NCBI GenBank assembly: GCA_963765625.1
Contig: CAVXXD010000010.1
Location: 372,001 to 436,000, forward strand
Origin: CAVXXD01 sp963765625
GTDB taxonomy: Bacteria > Actinomycetota > Geothermincolia > Geothermincolales > Geothermincolaceae
Direction: 5' to 3'
Length of the DNA stretch: 64,000 bases
Of the stretch, positions 51,972-60,051 are shown piece by piece; within the stretch, counting starts at the first letter, position 1; every line of letters begins with the position of its first letter. The position numbers were made by a program, and so were the translations under genes. Under the pieces are notes generated by a model. The model was not told where the DNA came from. It made no database searches and was given only the letters and a program-made list of their open reading frames with translations.

Positions 51972-54071
51972 TTACAGGTCGCGGGCGGCGTCGAAGCCGC
52001 CCTTGATGGCGTTGAAGATGCGCCCGGGGCCACAAGCGTCGCCGATAACCATGACGCGAGGGAAGCGCTCCTTGAGGGCCCCCAGTTCCGCGGCCAGCAC
52101 ATTGTCGCTTTTCACCCCCACCGAAAGGACCACCTGGTCTACCTGGCGGGTGACGCGTTCTCCCGACTTGACGTGCTCCAGCGCTATCTCGCCTTCGCGG
52201 ATCTCCACCAGCTTGTGAGAGGTCACGAACACCGGGCTGTACGGCTTTAGATGAAGCAGCACGTCGTCCAGGTTCTGGTGATAGGCGCCGGGCCCGATCT
52301 CCGAGGCCATCTCCACCACCATCACCCTGTTACCGTCCTCGGCCAGTTTCAGCGCCGTCTCCAGGCCGGTCAGGCCGGAGCCGATCACCGCCACGTGTTG
52401 GCCTTTCAGGCTGACCGTGCCGTCCAGAACCTGGTTGACGGTGCAGACATTTTCCCGCTCCACACCGGGGATGCCGGGGACGATGGGCACGCCACCGGTG
52501 GCCACCAGCACGGCATAAGGGTCCATGGCCAGCAATGCCGCCGGGGTGGCCAGGGTGTTGTAGCGTATCTCCGCGCCGCCCCGCCGGGCAGCCTTCTCCA
52601 GGTCCTCGACGCACCAGTTTATCTTGTCCTTGCCGGGGGGCACGCTGCCCAGCTTGAGCTGCCCGCCGGCCGAACCGCTCTGCTCCAGTACCACCGGCTT
52701 GAAGCCGCGGGCGCACAGCGTCTCGGCCGCCGACAACCCGGCCGGGCCGGCCCCGACCACCGCCACCACGCGGCCGTCTCCGTCCACGCGTGGCTCGGCT
52801 GTTTCCTTCTCACGGCCCAAGCGGGGGTTGACCGCACAGCTCAGGCAGTCCCCCGCCATGCCGTTCTTGACCACCGATTCGAAGCAGTAGACGCAGCAGA
52901 TGCAGCGCTTGATCTCATCCGCCCGGCCCTCCTGCGCCTTGCGGGCCCAGGCCCCGTCGGCCAGGAAAGGGCGGCCCAGGGATACGAAGTCCTGGATGCC
53001 TTCGGCCAGCTGGGCTTCGGCCTGCTCGGGGGAGCGGATGAGGTTGGCGGCCAGCACCGGTATGCTCACGGCTTCCTTGACGGCGGCGGCCAGGTGCTTG
53101 CGCCAGCCCGGCTCGAAGGAACCGGTCTCTACCAGCCAGTTGAGAGTCTCGTAATTCCCCGAGCTGACGTCGATGGCGTCGATACCCGCCTTCTCCAGGC
53201 GCCGGGCTATCTCCACCCCTTCCTCCAGCTCCAGGCCCTGGCCGGGCTTGCCGATGTCCCGGTAATAATCGTCCACGGTCAGCCGCACGGCCAAGGGGAA
53301 TCCTTTGCCGCACTCGCGCCTTACGGCGGCGATGATCTCGAGCAGGAAACGCATGCGGTTCTCCAGGCTGCCGCCGTACTCGTCGGTGCGCCGGTTGGGG
53401 TGGGGGCTCAAGAACTGCTCGATGAGGTAACCGTGGGCGGCGTGCAGCTCCACGCCGTCCCCCCCGGCCAGCTGCACGCGCTTCGCCGCCCTGGCGAATT
53501 CGTGCACCAGCAACTTTATCTCCCACTTCCTCAAAGCCCGCGTCCTCTGGTTGTAGAGCAGGCTGGGCACCTTGGACGGGCCGACCACGGCCGGCCAGCG
53601 GAAGTACTTCACCAGCAAGTCGGCGGCCTGGGGATATTTACCCACGTTGCGCATCATCTCCGGCAGCTTGTCGTAGTACCCGGGCCAGATCCGCCCCGTC
53701 AGTTCGCTCATGGGGCCGGCGATGCCCATCATCGATAGGCCCTGGTGGCCGGGGTGATGGAGCTGGCAGAACACCTTGGTCCCGTGGGCATGGACGCGCT
53801 CCACCATGGCCGCGAAGGGGGCGATGTGCCGGTCGTAGGCCATGGAGAGCTGCCGCGGCAGGGCGGCGCCGTGCAGGACGTTGACCCGGGTCACCTCGGT
53901 GATGAGCAGTCCCAGGCCGTTCTTCGCCCTCTCCTCGTAATAGCCGATGATCTGCTCCGAGGGGGTGCCGTCGTAATTGGCCATCCCCGAAGCCATGGGC
54001 GCCATCACCGTGCGGTTGCGGATGGTGAGATCGCCGATTTTTCCTTCACTGAAAAGATGTGGATATTCCAT
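51972..54071 (-). CDS. Old-yellow-enzyme/2,4-dienoyl-CoA-reductase-type flavoprotein with 4Fe-4S cluster
   Basis: 699 residues from ATG 54071 (GGGAGG upstream). The N-terminal TIM barrel (FMN) has MEYPHLFSEGKIGDLTIRN, ELHAAHGYLIEQFLSPHPNR and ENRMRFLLEIIAAVRRE. A Cys cluster (CICCVYCFE and CLSCAVNP) binds 4Fe-4S. The C-terminal part has FAD (VVAVVGAGPAGLSAAETLC) and NAD(P) (HVAVIGSGLTGLETALKLA) sites. This is the FadH/BaiCD/enoate reductase architecture, which reduces alpha,beta-unsaturated carbonyl compounds. The substrate is unknown. It is strongly paralogous to the product at 60052, so they arose by duplication; the flavodoxin gene follows. Confidence 0.9.
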   Translation of the reverse strand: MEYPHLFSEGKIGDLTIRNRTVMAPMASGMANYDGTPSEQIIGYYEERAKNGLGLLITEVTRVNVLHGAALPRQLSMAYDRHIAPFAAMVERVHAHGTKVFCQLHHPGHQGLSMMGIAGPMSELTGRIWPGYYDKLPEMMRNVGKYPQAADLLVKYFRWPAVVGPSKVPSLLYNQRTRALRKWEIKLLVHEFARAAKRVQLAGGDGVELHAAHGYLIEQFLSPHPNRRTDEYGGSLENRMRFLLEIIAAVRRECGKGFPLAVRLTVDDYYRDIGKPGQGLELEEGVEIARRLEKAGIDAIDVSSGNYETLNWLVETGSFEPGWRKHLAAAVKEAVSIPVLAANLIRSPEQAEAQLAEGIQDFVSLGRPFLADGAWARKAQEGRADEIKRCICCVYCFESVVKNGMAGDCLSCAVNPRLGREKETAEPRVDGDGRVVAVVGAGPAGLSAAETLCARGFKPVVLEQSGSAGGQLKLGSVPPGKDKINWCVEDLEKAARRGGAEIRYNTLATPAALLAMDPYAVLVATGGVPIVPGIPGVERENVCTVNQVLDGTVSLKGQHVAVIGSGLTGLETALKLAEDGNRVMVVEMASEIGPGAYHQNLDDVLLHLKPYSPVFVTSHKLVEIREGEIALEHVKSGERVTRQVDQVVLSVGVKSDNVLAAELGALKERFPRVMVIGDACGPGRIFNAIKGGFDAARDL

Positions 54072-54161
54072 TTCTGCCTCCCTGTCGTGACTTGGTGGCG
54101 CTACACGCTCCGTTCATGATGGCCCGGGCGGGTCCGGACGCGCCTTTTTCAAACCTGGATT

Positions 54162-55169
54162 TCATTCTACTACTTTGCGTCGCAAAGTAAATATGGCGAG
54201 CTTCTTCAACCCCGCGAGAAAGCCTTCGAGCAGGCGGCCGCTCTCCTCGATGAGATCGCTGTCGATGTGCCAGTAGGTATCCTGGGGGGTGTGGTAAGTG
54301 GTGTCGAGCTGCCACTCCAGGGTAAAAGAAGAGATCCCCACCGCCTCGAAGGACTCGTTGTCGCTCCAGCCCCCGGGGTCCTGCTCGAACTCGACGGGGA
54401 CCTCCTGCCGTTCGGCGTACCCGATGAACAGCTCGGACAGGGTGCCCGGCGCCTCCAGGGTGGCGAAGGCCACGGCGGTTTCTCCCACCCCTACCATGTC
54501 CAGGTTGACCATGCCGATCACTTCCCTGCCTTTCCTCCTCTCCCCCGCGGCTCCCCGGGTCTCCTCGAGGTAAGAAGCCAGGTACTCCGACCCGCTGAGG
54601 GTATCTTCTTCGTAGTATTGTTCCGAGTATTCCTCCGAGCTGAAAGCAGCGAAAAGAAGGGTGGGCAGGTTCTCTTCCCGCTGAAAGACCCGGGCCAGCT
54701 CGAGCATAACCGCCACCCCGCTAGCATTGTCGTTAGCCCCCGGGCTCCCGGTCCCGCCGGCGGTGTCGTAATGCGCCCCTACCACCACCACCCACTCCGG
54801 CTTCTCGCCCACATCCTCGACGAAGACGTTGTAGCCGGTGTGCTCCGGGTCGCAATCGAAAGGTTGCTGGACGACGTCGCCGTAACCCATCTCCGCGAAA
54901 GCTTCCCGGATGTAAGCGGCAGCCTGGTGTTCCGCATCGCTTCCCCCGATCCTGGGGCCGATCTCCTCCGACAGGTAGCGGATGTGCTCCATAGCCTTGG
55001 GGGCATTAAAAGAAAGGGCGTCCTCGCCGTGATCGCCGAATGCCGCGGAGTCCCGCACCTGCTCGCCGCCCCCGCACCCTGCCGCCAGCACTACGCACGC
55101 GGCCAGTATCAGCACCGGCATCGCCGGCGGCCTGTGTCCCACTTCTTCCGCCTTTCTTTTCAGGATCAT
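54162..55169 (-). CDS. Secreted lipoprotein, M28-family aminopeptidase
   Basis: 335 residues. The signal peptide ends with the lipobox VLAAGC. The M28 zinc-peptidase motifs follow: VVVGAHYDTAGGTGSPGANDNASG (His, Asp), FSSEEYSEQYYEEDTLSG with its Glu pair, and VNLDMVGVGE (Asp). A late His lies near LDTTYHTPQDTYWHID. The pattern fits a two-zinc aminopeptidase or carboxypeptidase-like enzyme at the membrane surface. It is a single gene, diverging from the large phosphoesterase gene. Confidence 0.85.
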   Translation of the reverse strand: MILKRKAEEVGHRPPAMPVLILAACVVLAAGCGGGEQVRDSAAFGDHGEDALSFNAPKAMEHIRYLSEEIGPRIGGSDAEHQAAAYIREAFAEMGYGDVVQQPFDCDPEHTGYNVFVEDVGEKPEWVVVVGAHYDTAGGTGSPGANDNASGVAVMLELARVFQREENLPTLLFAAFSSEEYSEQYYEEDTLSGSEYLASYLEETRGAAGERRKGREVIGMVNLDMVGVGETAVAFATLEAPGTLSELFIGYAERQEVPVEFEQDPGGWSDNESFEAVGISSFTLEWQLDTTYHTPQDTYWHIDSDLIEESGRLLEGFLAGLKKLAIFTLRRKVVE

Positions 55170-55222
55170 CTTTCCGGACCATCCCTGTAGATCTTCCTAC
55201 ATCGAAGCTTAGCACGCCGGGA

Positions 55223-55228
55223 TATAAT
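55223..55228 (+). promoter_or_regulatory. Candidate -10 box (TATAAT)
   Basis: Consensus TATAAT lies 38 nt upstream of the phosphoesterase start in the divergent intergenic region. No clear -35 hexamer is found. Confidence 0.35.
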
Positions 55229-55266
55229 GAAGCATGACCAAATAGCGCAATAACAGGGGGTGTGCC

Positions 55267-58200
55267 TTGAAGCAGACTTTGAAGAATAGCCGATGTTTCG
55301 CCGGGTTTTTCGCATGCGTCGTGATGCTGGTCATGACCGCGTCCTGCCTGCCGGTCCGGACCCCACAAGCCCAGGCGCAGGTACAAGCCCAGAATGTGGC
55401 CGTGGCCATCGAGCGCAACCACATCAAGCAGGTCATCTATCCCACCTTCGGATACCCGCAGATATCGCGGTGCCGCGACCGGTTCACGGTGGAGTTCGAC
55501 CCCCGGGACCAGAACTGGGCCGCTCCTCTGCCCTCCCTGACGGCTTTCACCGTTTACGCCAACACCTCCTCGAGCGATTACCCGTTGAGCCTGGAGTTGC
55601 GGGTTGACTCCTTTACGGTAGGCCACAGCCGGCGCTGGCCGGAATATTCCCAAGCCACTCAACCGGCAGCCCTCGTCTACCTGGTGGACGTGACCATCCC
55701 GGACACCGTCCCCTTCGACCTCTACGACCTGACCGTCAACGGGCAGCAGGCCGGCGGAGGATGGATCTCCGACGCCCAGCCGCACTCCCTCTCCGTGGTC
55801 GAGGAATTCAAGGACGACTACGACATCTGCCAGCTCACCGACATCCACGTCTGGGGGCCGGAGGCTGCTTATCCCGGTTCCAACTCCACCCATCAGCGCA
55901 ACTACCGGCATGCCGACTACCGGGAAGAGGACGGCTACGGGGCCGAGTACTTCCACAAGGCCATCCAGCAGGTCAACCTGGAGAAGCCGGACATCTGCGT
56001 CTTCACCGGCGACTTCGATTTCTCCCAGAAGTGGGTCTACCAGGAGAACTACGCTTCTTTCAGCGCCTACCAGGGCACGCCCTGGAGCGGCTATTACTAC
56101 GAGCCCTGGTTCGAGATGGACTGGTTCTACCAGGAGGCCATGGCCATGGACGTGCCGGTGTTCATGGTGCCCGGCAACCACGACGGCTACGCGCGTTACA
56201 ACCTTAACAACACCCAGCTGGAAGAGGACTACAAGGCTTCCTGGCGAGACCTCTTCGGGCCGCAGTATTTTTCTTTCGATTACGGGAGCGACTACCACTT
56301 CACCGCGCTCAACACCAACGACTGGACTACGCTCCAGCGCAACCTGCACTGGCTCATCCCCGACGTCATCCTCACTCCGGGAAAGTGGCAGGGCCAGCTG
56401 GAGGGCGGCGGGGACGCCTTCAAGGCGGGCTGGTCCCAGGCGCGCGAGAACGCCGTCGACCTGGCCGCGCTCACCGGCCAGCTGGCCTGGGCCCGCGACG
56501 ACCTGGCCGCCCACGCCGGGGCGAAGATGCGCGTGATGCTCATGCACTGCTGCCCCTGGAGGCAGGACGGCAGCGGCCTTCTCTTCGACAACGCCGGGAT
56601 GTTCGGGATAACCTTTGGGGGCGAGGGCGCCGGGAGGCTGGCGTCGATTAAGCTGGCGCGGGTCAACGACGTAGCCTTGGTGTTGAGCGGCCACCAACAC
56701 TCGGACGCCTACGGCTCCATCTCCTGGACGGGGGGAGGGGGCGAGGTCAAGTTCGTCAACACCACCTCGACCATGTTCCAGGAAGCCCCCAGCGTGCTCG
56801 ACCCCAAGTGGGACGCCATGTGGGCCTATCCCGGCTACCGCACCGTCCATATCGACAACGGGGACGTGGTGAACTTCTACTACCAGCTGGCCAACGACCA
56901 GAACGGTCACCCGCTGCAATATTCCTGGCCGGCCTACCAGGGCACCAACGTCGGGAGCACCACCAACTTCGCCAACCTCACGCAGGCGGCGGTGCGCGGC
57001 GCCTGGACGCCCGTGCCCGGCACGGCCGAAAACGTCACCTGCACCATCACCAACACCCTGACCGGATACGAGGTGGTCCCCGGCGGGGAGTGGAGCGGGG
57101 ACCTGCGCGCGGCGAGCCTGGAGTTCCCCATGCCCTATCTGGACGGTGGCTATTACTATGCGGTGACGGGAGGTTCTTTTAAGGAAGCTTACGATTTCGG
57201 CGCCGGCCCGGATGAGCGCGTATTCAAAGTGGAGACCGGCGTAGGGCATGCGGCGGGAGCCGGCACGCCCACGGTCAAAGCGGTCTCGGTGAATAAGAGC
57301 GCGGCGCCGGACTTGTCGGCGCCCACCTGCAGCGTGTTTCAGATCGACGGGGGTGCGGCCTCCACCACCGACGCCGACGTGGTGCTGAGCAACGACGCCG
57401 TGGACCCCGGGGGCGCGGGCCTCTTCGATATGATGATTTCCAGCGACGACCCCTCCTTCGCCGGCTGTAGCTGGCAGAGCTACGAGGCTTCCGTCGATTG
57501 GACCCTGAAGAAGCAGGGAGGCCTGCGCACCGTCTACGTCAAGTTCCGCGACGCGGCCATGCCCGGCAACGTGTCGGCCGTCTACTCAGCCAGCATTACC
57601 ATGGTGGGGCTGCCGCCTTCCATCGGCTCGGTGGTGCCGCCCAGTGCTTGTGTTGGTGAGACGGTTGCCGTCAACGGCAGCGACTTCGGCGCGCCGCGGA
57701 CCTTCCACGACTACGTAACCCTGGGCGGTACGTCCATGGAGGTGACTTCGTGGACGGACACCGCCATCACCTGCGTCATCCCCCCCAACGGCGTAAGCGG
57801 CACCCTGGCCGTGGCCAACGACTCCGGCAGCGCCTCCACTTCTTTTAAGGTGTTGCCGGTGATCACATCCATCACCCCCGGCTACGGCTATAACGACCGG
57901 GTGGTGGAGGTAACCGGCCTGGCGGGAAGCGGCTTCTACGCTGGTGGCGGCTATCCCGTGGTGAAGCTGGTGGCCGGCGCGGTGGAGATACCCGCCACGA
58001 GTGTTGAGGTTCCTTCACCCCACGCTATCACCTGCCGTTTCGACCTGCGAGGGACCGCGGCCGGCTTCTATGACGTGGTGATGGAGAACGCCGACGGCGG
58101 TACCGATACCCTCTACGGCGGATTCTCAGTCGACTATCCCCCGCCGGAGGTAGCCGGCATAGACCCCGCGACGGGTGTGGTCGGGGGCACGGTGGATGCC

Positions 58201-60048
58201 TCGATAACCGGAGCCTGTTTCCGCGACGGGGCCGTGGTGGAACTACGGCGGGAAGGTGTTGTGATCGACGGTTCCGGCGCGACGGTGGTCTCGGCTGAGC
58301 ACATCACCTGTTTCTTCGACCTCACCGGCGCTGCCCCGGGAGCCTGGGACGTGGTGGTGACCAACCCCGACACCGAGAGCGGTTCACTGGCAGGCGGCTT
58401 CACCGTTTCCAACCCGGTGTTTACGCCGGAGGTGACCGGCATAGACCCGGCGGCAGGCGTGGTTGGGGGGACGGTGGATGCCTCGATAACCGGAGCGTCT
58501 TTCCTTGACGGGGCCGTAGTGGGATTGCGGCGGGAAGGTGTTGTGATCGACGGTTCCGGCGCGACGGTGGTCTCGGCTGAGCACATCACCTGTTCCTTCG
58601 ACCTCACCGGCGCTGCCCCGGGAGCCTGGGACGTGGTGGTGACCAACCCCGACACCGAGAGCGGTTCACTGGCAGGCGGCTTCACCGTTTCCAACTCCAT
58701 CTTCTACTTCGCCGAAGGCACCTGCCGCCCCGGCTTCGTTCCCTACATCTGCATACAGAATCCCGGTGAGAACCCGGCCGAGGTGGCCATCACCTACATG
58801 AAGGGCAACGGCACCACCGTGACCCGGGAAGTCGCCGTGGACCCGGCCACCCGCCTCACCGTGCTGCCCGCCGACGACCTGGGCACCGGAGACGACGCCG
58901 CCCACGACTTTTCTTCCGTGGTGGAGTGCACCAACGGGCAACGCATCGTGGCCGAGCGGCCCATGTATTTCAACTACAGGGACGAGTGGACCGGGGGAAG
59001 CACCGTGGTTGGAGCCGGCCAGGCGCGGACCAGGTGGCTTTTCGCCGAAGGCACCTGCCGCCCCGGCTTCGACACCTGGCTGTGTATTCAGAATCCCGGC
59101 GACACCGGGGCGAAAGTCCGGATAACCTACCTGAAGGGGGACGCCACCCAGGTTGAAGAAGAAGTCGACGTAGCGGAGCACTCGCGGCTCACCGTCTTCC
59201 CCCGGGACAAGCTGGGCACCGGAGACGACGCCGCCTACGACTTTTCTTCCGTGGTGGAGTGCACCAACGGGCAACGCATCGTGGCCGAGCGGCCCATGTA
59301 TTTCAACTACACCGGCTCGGGTTCGGGCGAAGGCTGGGACGGCGGGCACGACGTGATGGGGGCTACGGCGGCGGGCACTTCTTTCTACTTCGCGGAAGGT
59401 TACACCGGGCAAGACGACTTCGACGAATGGCTCTGCCTGGCCAACCCGGGAGAGCAGGCGGCCGTGGTCGACATCACTTATATGTTCCCGGACGGCACGT
59501 CACAAGCGCAGCAGGTAAGCGTAGCCGGGGCTTCGCGCCAGACGGTCTCGGTCAACGATGCGGCAGGCCCGGACCGGGAGGTCTCCGTCATGGTGGTGTC
59601 GGACCAGCCCATCGTGGCCGAGAGGCCCATGTATTTCGACTACGCGGGCTCGGGCGAGAACCCTGGCGAAGGCTGGACCGGCGGGAGTTGCGTGATCGGC
59701 GCACCCGCGGCAGGCATGGATTGGATGTTCGCCGAGGGGTATACCGGGTCCGGTTTCGTGGAGTGGCTGACCCTGTTCAACCCGGGCGACTCCGAATGCG
59801 GTGTGGACGTTACCTACATGCCCCAGGGGGGCGCCGCCTTCACGCGCGGCCACGTGGTGCCGGCCCACAGCCGTTACACCATCAACGTCAACACCGACGC
59901 CGGCGCCGGCCTGCAGCTGTCCTGCCGGGTGGTGGTGACCTCGGGGCTGGGGGTGGTGGCCGAGAGGCCCATGTACTTTAACTACACCGATTCGAGTTCG
60001 GGCGAGGGCTGGAACGGCGGGCACGACGTGGTGGGGCATACTCCCTGA
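55267..60048 (+). CDS. Large secreted metallophosphoesterase with TIG domains and four YFAEG modules
   Basis: 1593 residues from TTG 55267 (AGGGGGT upstream). After a signal peptide (NSRCFAGFFACVVMLVMTAS), residues about 185-520 are a calcineurin-like phosphoesterase: QLTDIHVWG, FTGDFDF, VPGNHDGYARY, MLMHCCPW and LSGHQHSDAYG give the five metal-binding motifs. A linker with an Ig-like part follows. IPT/TIG domains lie at about 783-1140, including two nearly identical 94-residue copies (960 and 1054). The C-terminus (1145-1593) is the four-module YFAEG cassette, ending GGHDVVGHTP. It probably hydrolyses phosphoesters outside the cell; the substrate is unknown. It lies between two OYE paralogues. 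Confidence 0.85.
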   Translation: MKQTLKNSRCFAGFFACVVMLVMTASCLPVRTPQAQAQVQAQNVAVAIERNHIKQVIYPTFGYPQISRCRDRFTVEFDPRDQNWAAPLPSLTAFTVYANTSSSDYPLSLELRVDSFTVGHSRRWPEYSQATQPAALVYLVDVTIPDTVPFDLYDLTVNGQQAGGGWISDAQPHSLSVVEEFKDDYDICQLTDIHVWGPEAAYPGSNSTHQRNYRHADYREEDGYGAEYFHKAIQQVNLEKPDICVFTGDFDFSQKWVYQENYASFSAYQGTPWSGYYYEPWFEMDWFYQEAMAMDVPVFMVPGNHDGYARYNLNNTQLEEDYKASWRDLFGPQYFSFDYGSDYHFTALNTNDWTTLQRNLHWLIPDVILTPGKWQGQLEGGGDAFKAGWSQARENAVDLAALTGQLAWARDDLAAHAGAKMRVMLMHCCPWRQDGSGLLFDNAGMFGITFGGEGAGRLASIKLARVNDVALVLSGHQHSDAYGSISWTGGGGEVKFVNTTSTMFQEAPSVLDPKWDAMWAYPGYRTVHIDNGDVVNFYYQLANDQNGHPLQYSWPAYQGTNVGSTTNFANLTQAAVRGAWTPVPGTAENVTCTITNTLTGYEVVPGGEWSGDLRAASLEFPMPYLDGGYYYAVTGGSFKEAYDFGAGPDERVFKVETGVGHAAGAGTPTVKAVSVNKSAAPDLSAPTCSVFQIDGGAASTTDADVVLSNDAVDPGGAGLFDMMISSDDPSFAGCSWQSYEASVDWTLKKQGGLRTVYVKFRDAAMPGNVSAVYSASITMVGLPPSIGSVVPPSACVGETVAVNGSDFGAPRTFHDYVTLGGTSMEVTSWTDTAITCVIPPNGVSGTLAVANDSGSASTSFKVLPVITSITPGYGYNDRVVEVTGLAGSGFYAGGGYPVVKLVAGAVEIPATSVEVPSPHAITCRFDLRGTAAGFYDVVMENADGGTDTLYGGFSVDYPPPEVAGIDPATGVVGGTVDASITGACFRDGAVVELRREGVVIDGSGATVVSAEHITCFFDLTGAAPGAWDVVVTNPDTESGSLAGGFTVSNPVFTPEVTGIDPAAGVVGGTVDASITGASFLDGAVVGLRREGVVIDGSGATVVSAEHITCSFDLTGAAPGAWDVVVTNPDTESGSLAGGFTVSNSIFYFAEGTCRPGFVPYICIQNPGENPAEVAITYMKGNGTTVTREVAVDPATRLTVLPADDLGTGDDAAHDFSSVVECTNGQRIVAERPMYFNYRDEWTGGSTVVGAGQARTRWLFAEGTCRPGFDTWLCIQNPGDTGAKVRITYLKGDATQVEEEVDVAEHSRLTVFPRDKLGTGDDAAYDFSSVVECTNGQRIVAERPMYFNYTGSGSGEGWDGGHDVMGATAAGTSFYFAEGYTGQDDFDEWLCLANPGEQAAVVDITYMFPDGTSQAQQVSVAGASRQTVSVNDAAGPDREVSVMVVSDQPIVAERPMYFDYAGSGENPGEGWTGGSCVIGAPAAGMDWMFAEGYTGSGFVEWLTLFNPGDSECGVDVTYMPQGGAAFTRGHVVPAHSRYTINVNTDAGAGLQLSCRVVVTSGLGVVAERPMYFNYTDSSSGEGWNGGHDVVGHTP
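58147..58710 (+). repeat. Two tandem 282-bp TIG-domain repeats
   Basis: The segments starting at 58147 and 58429 are nearly identical over 282 bp (94 codons). Each encodes an IPT/TIG domain beginning GIDPA(A/T)GVVGGTVDASITG. The high identity points to a recent in-frame duplication. Confidence 0.8.
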
Positions 60049-60051
60049 AGT

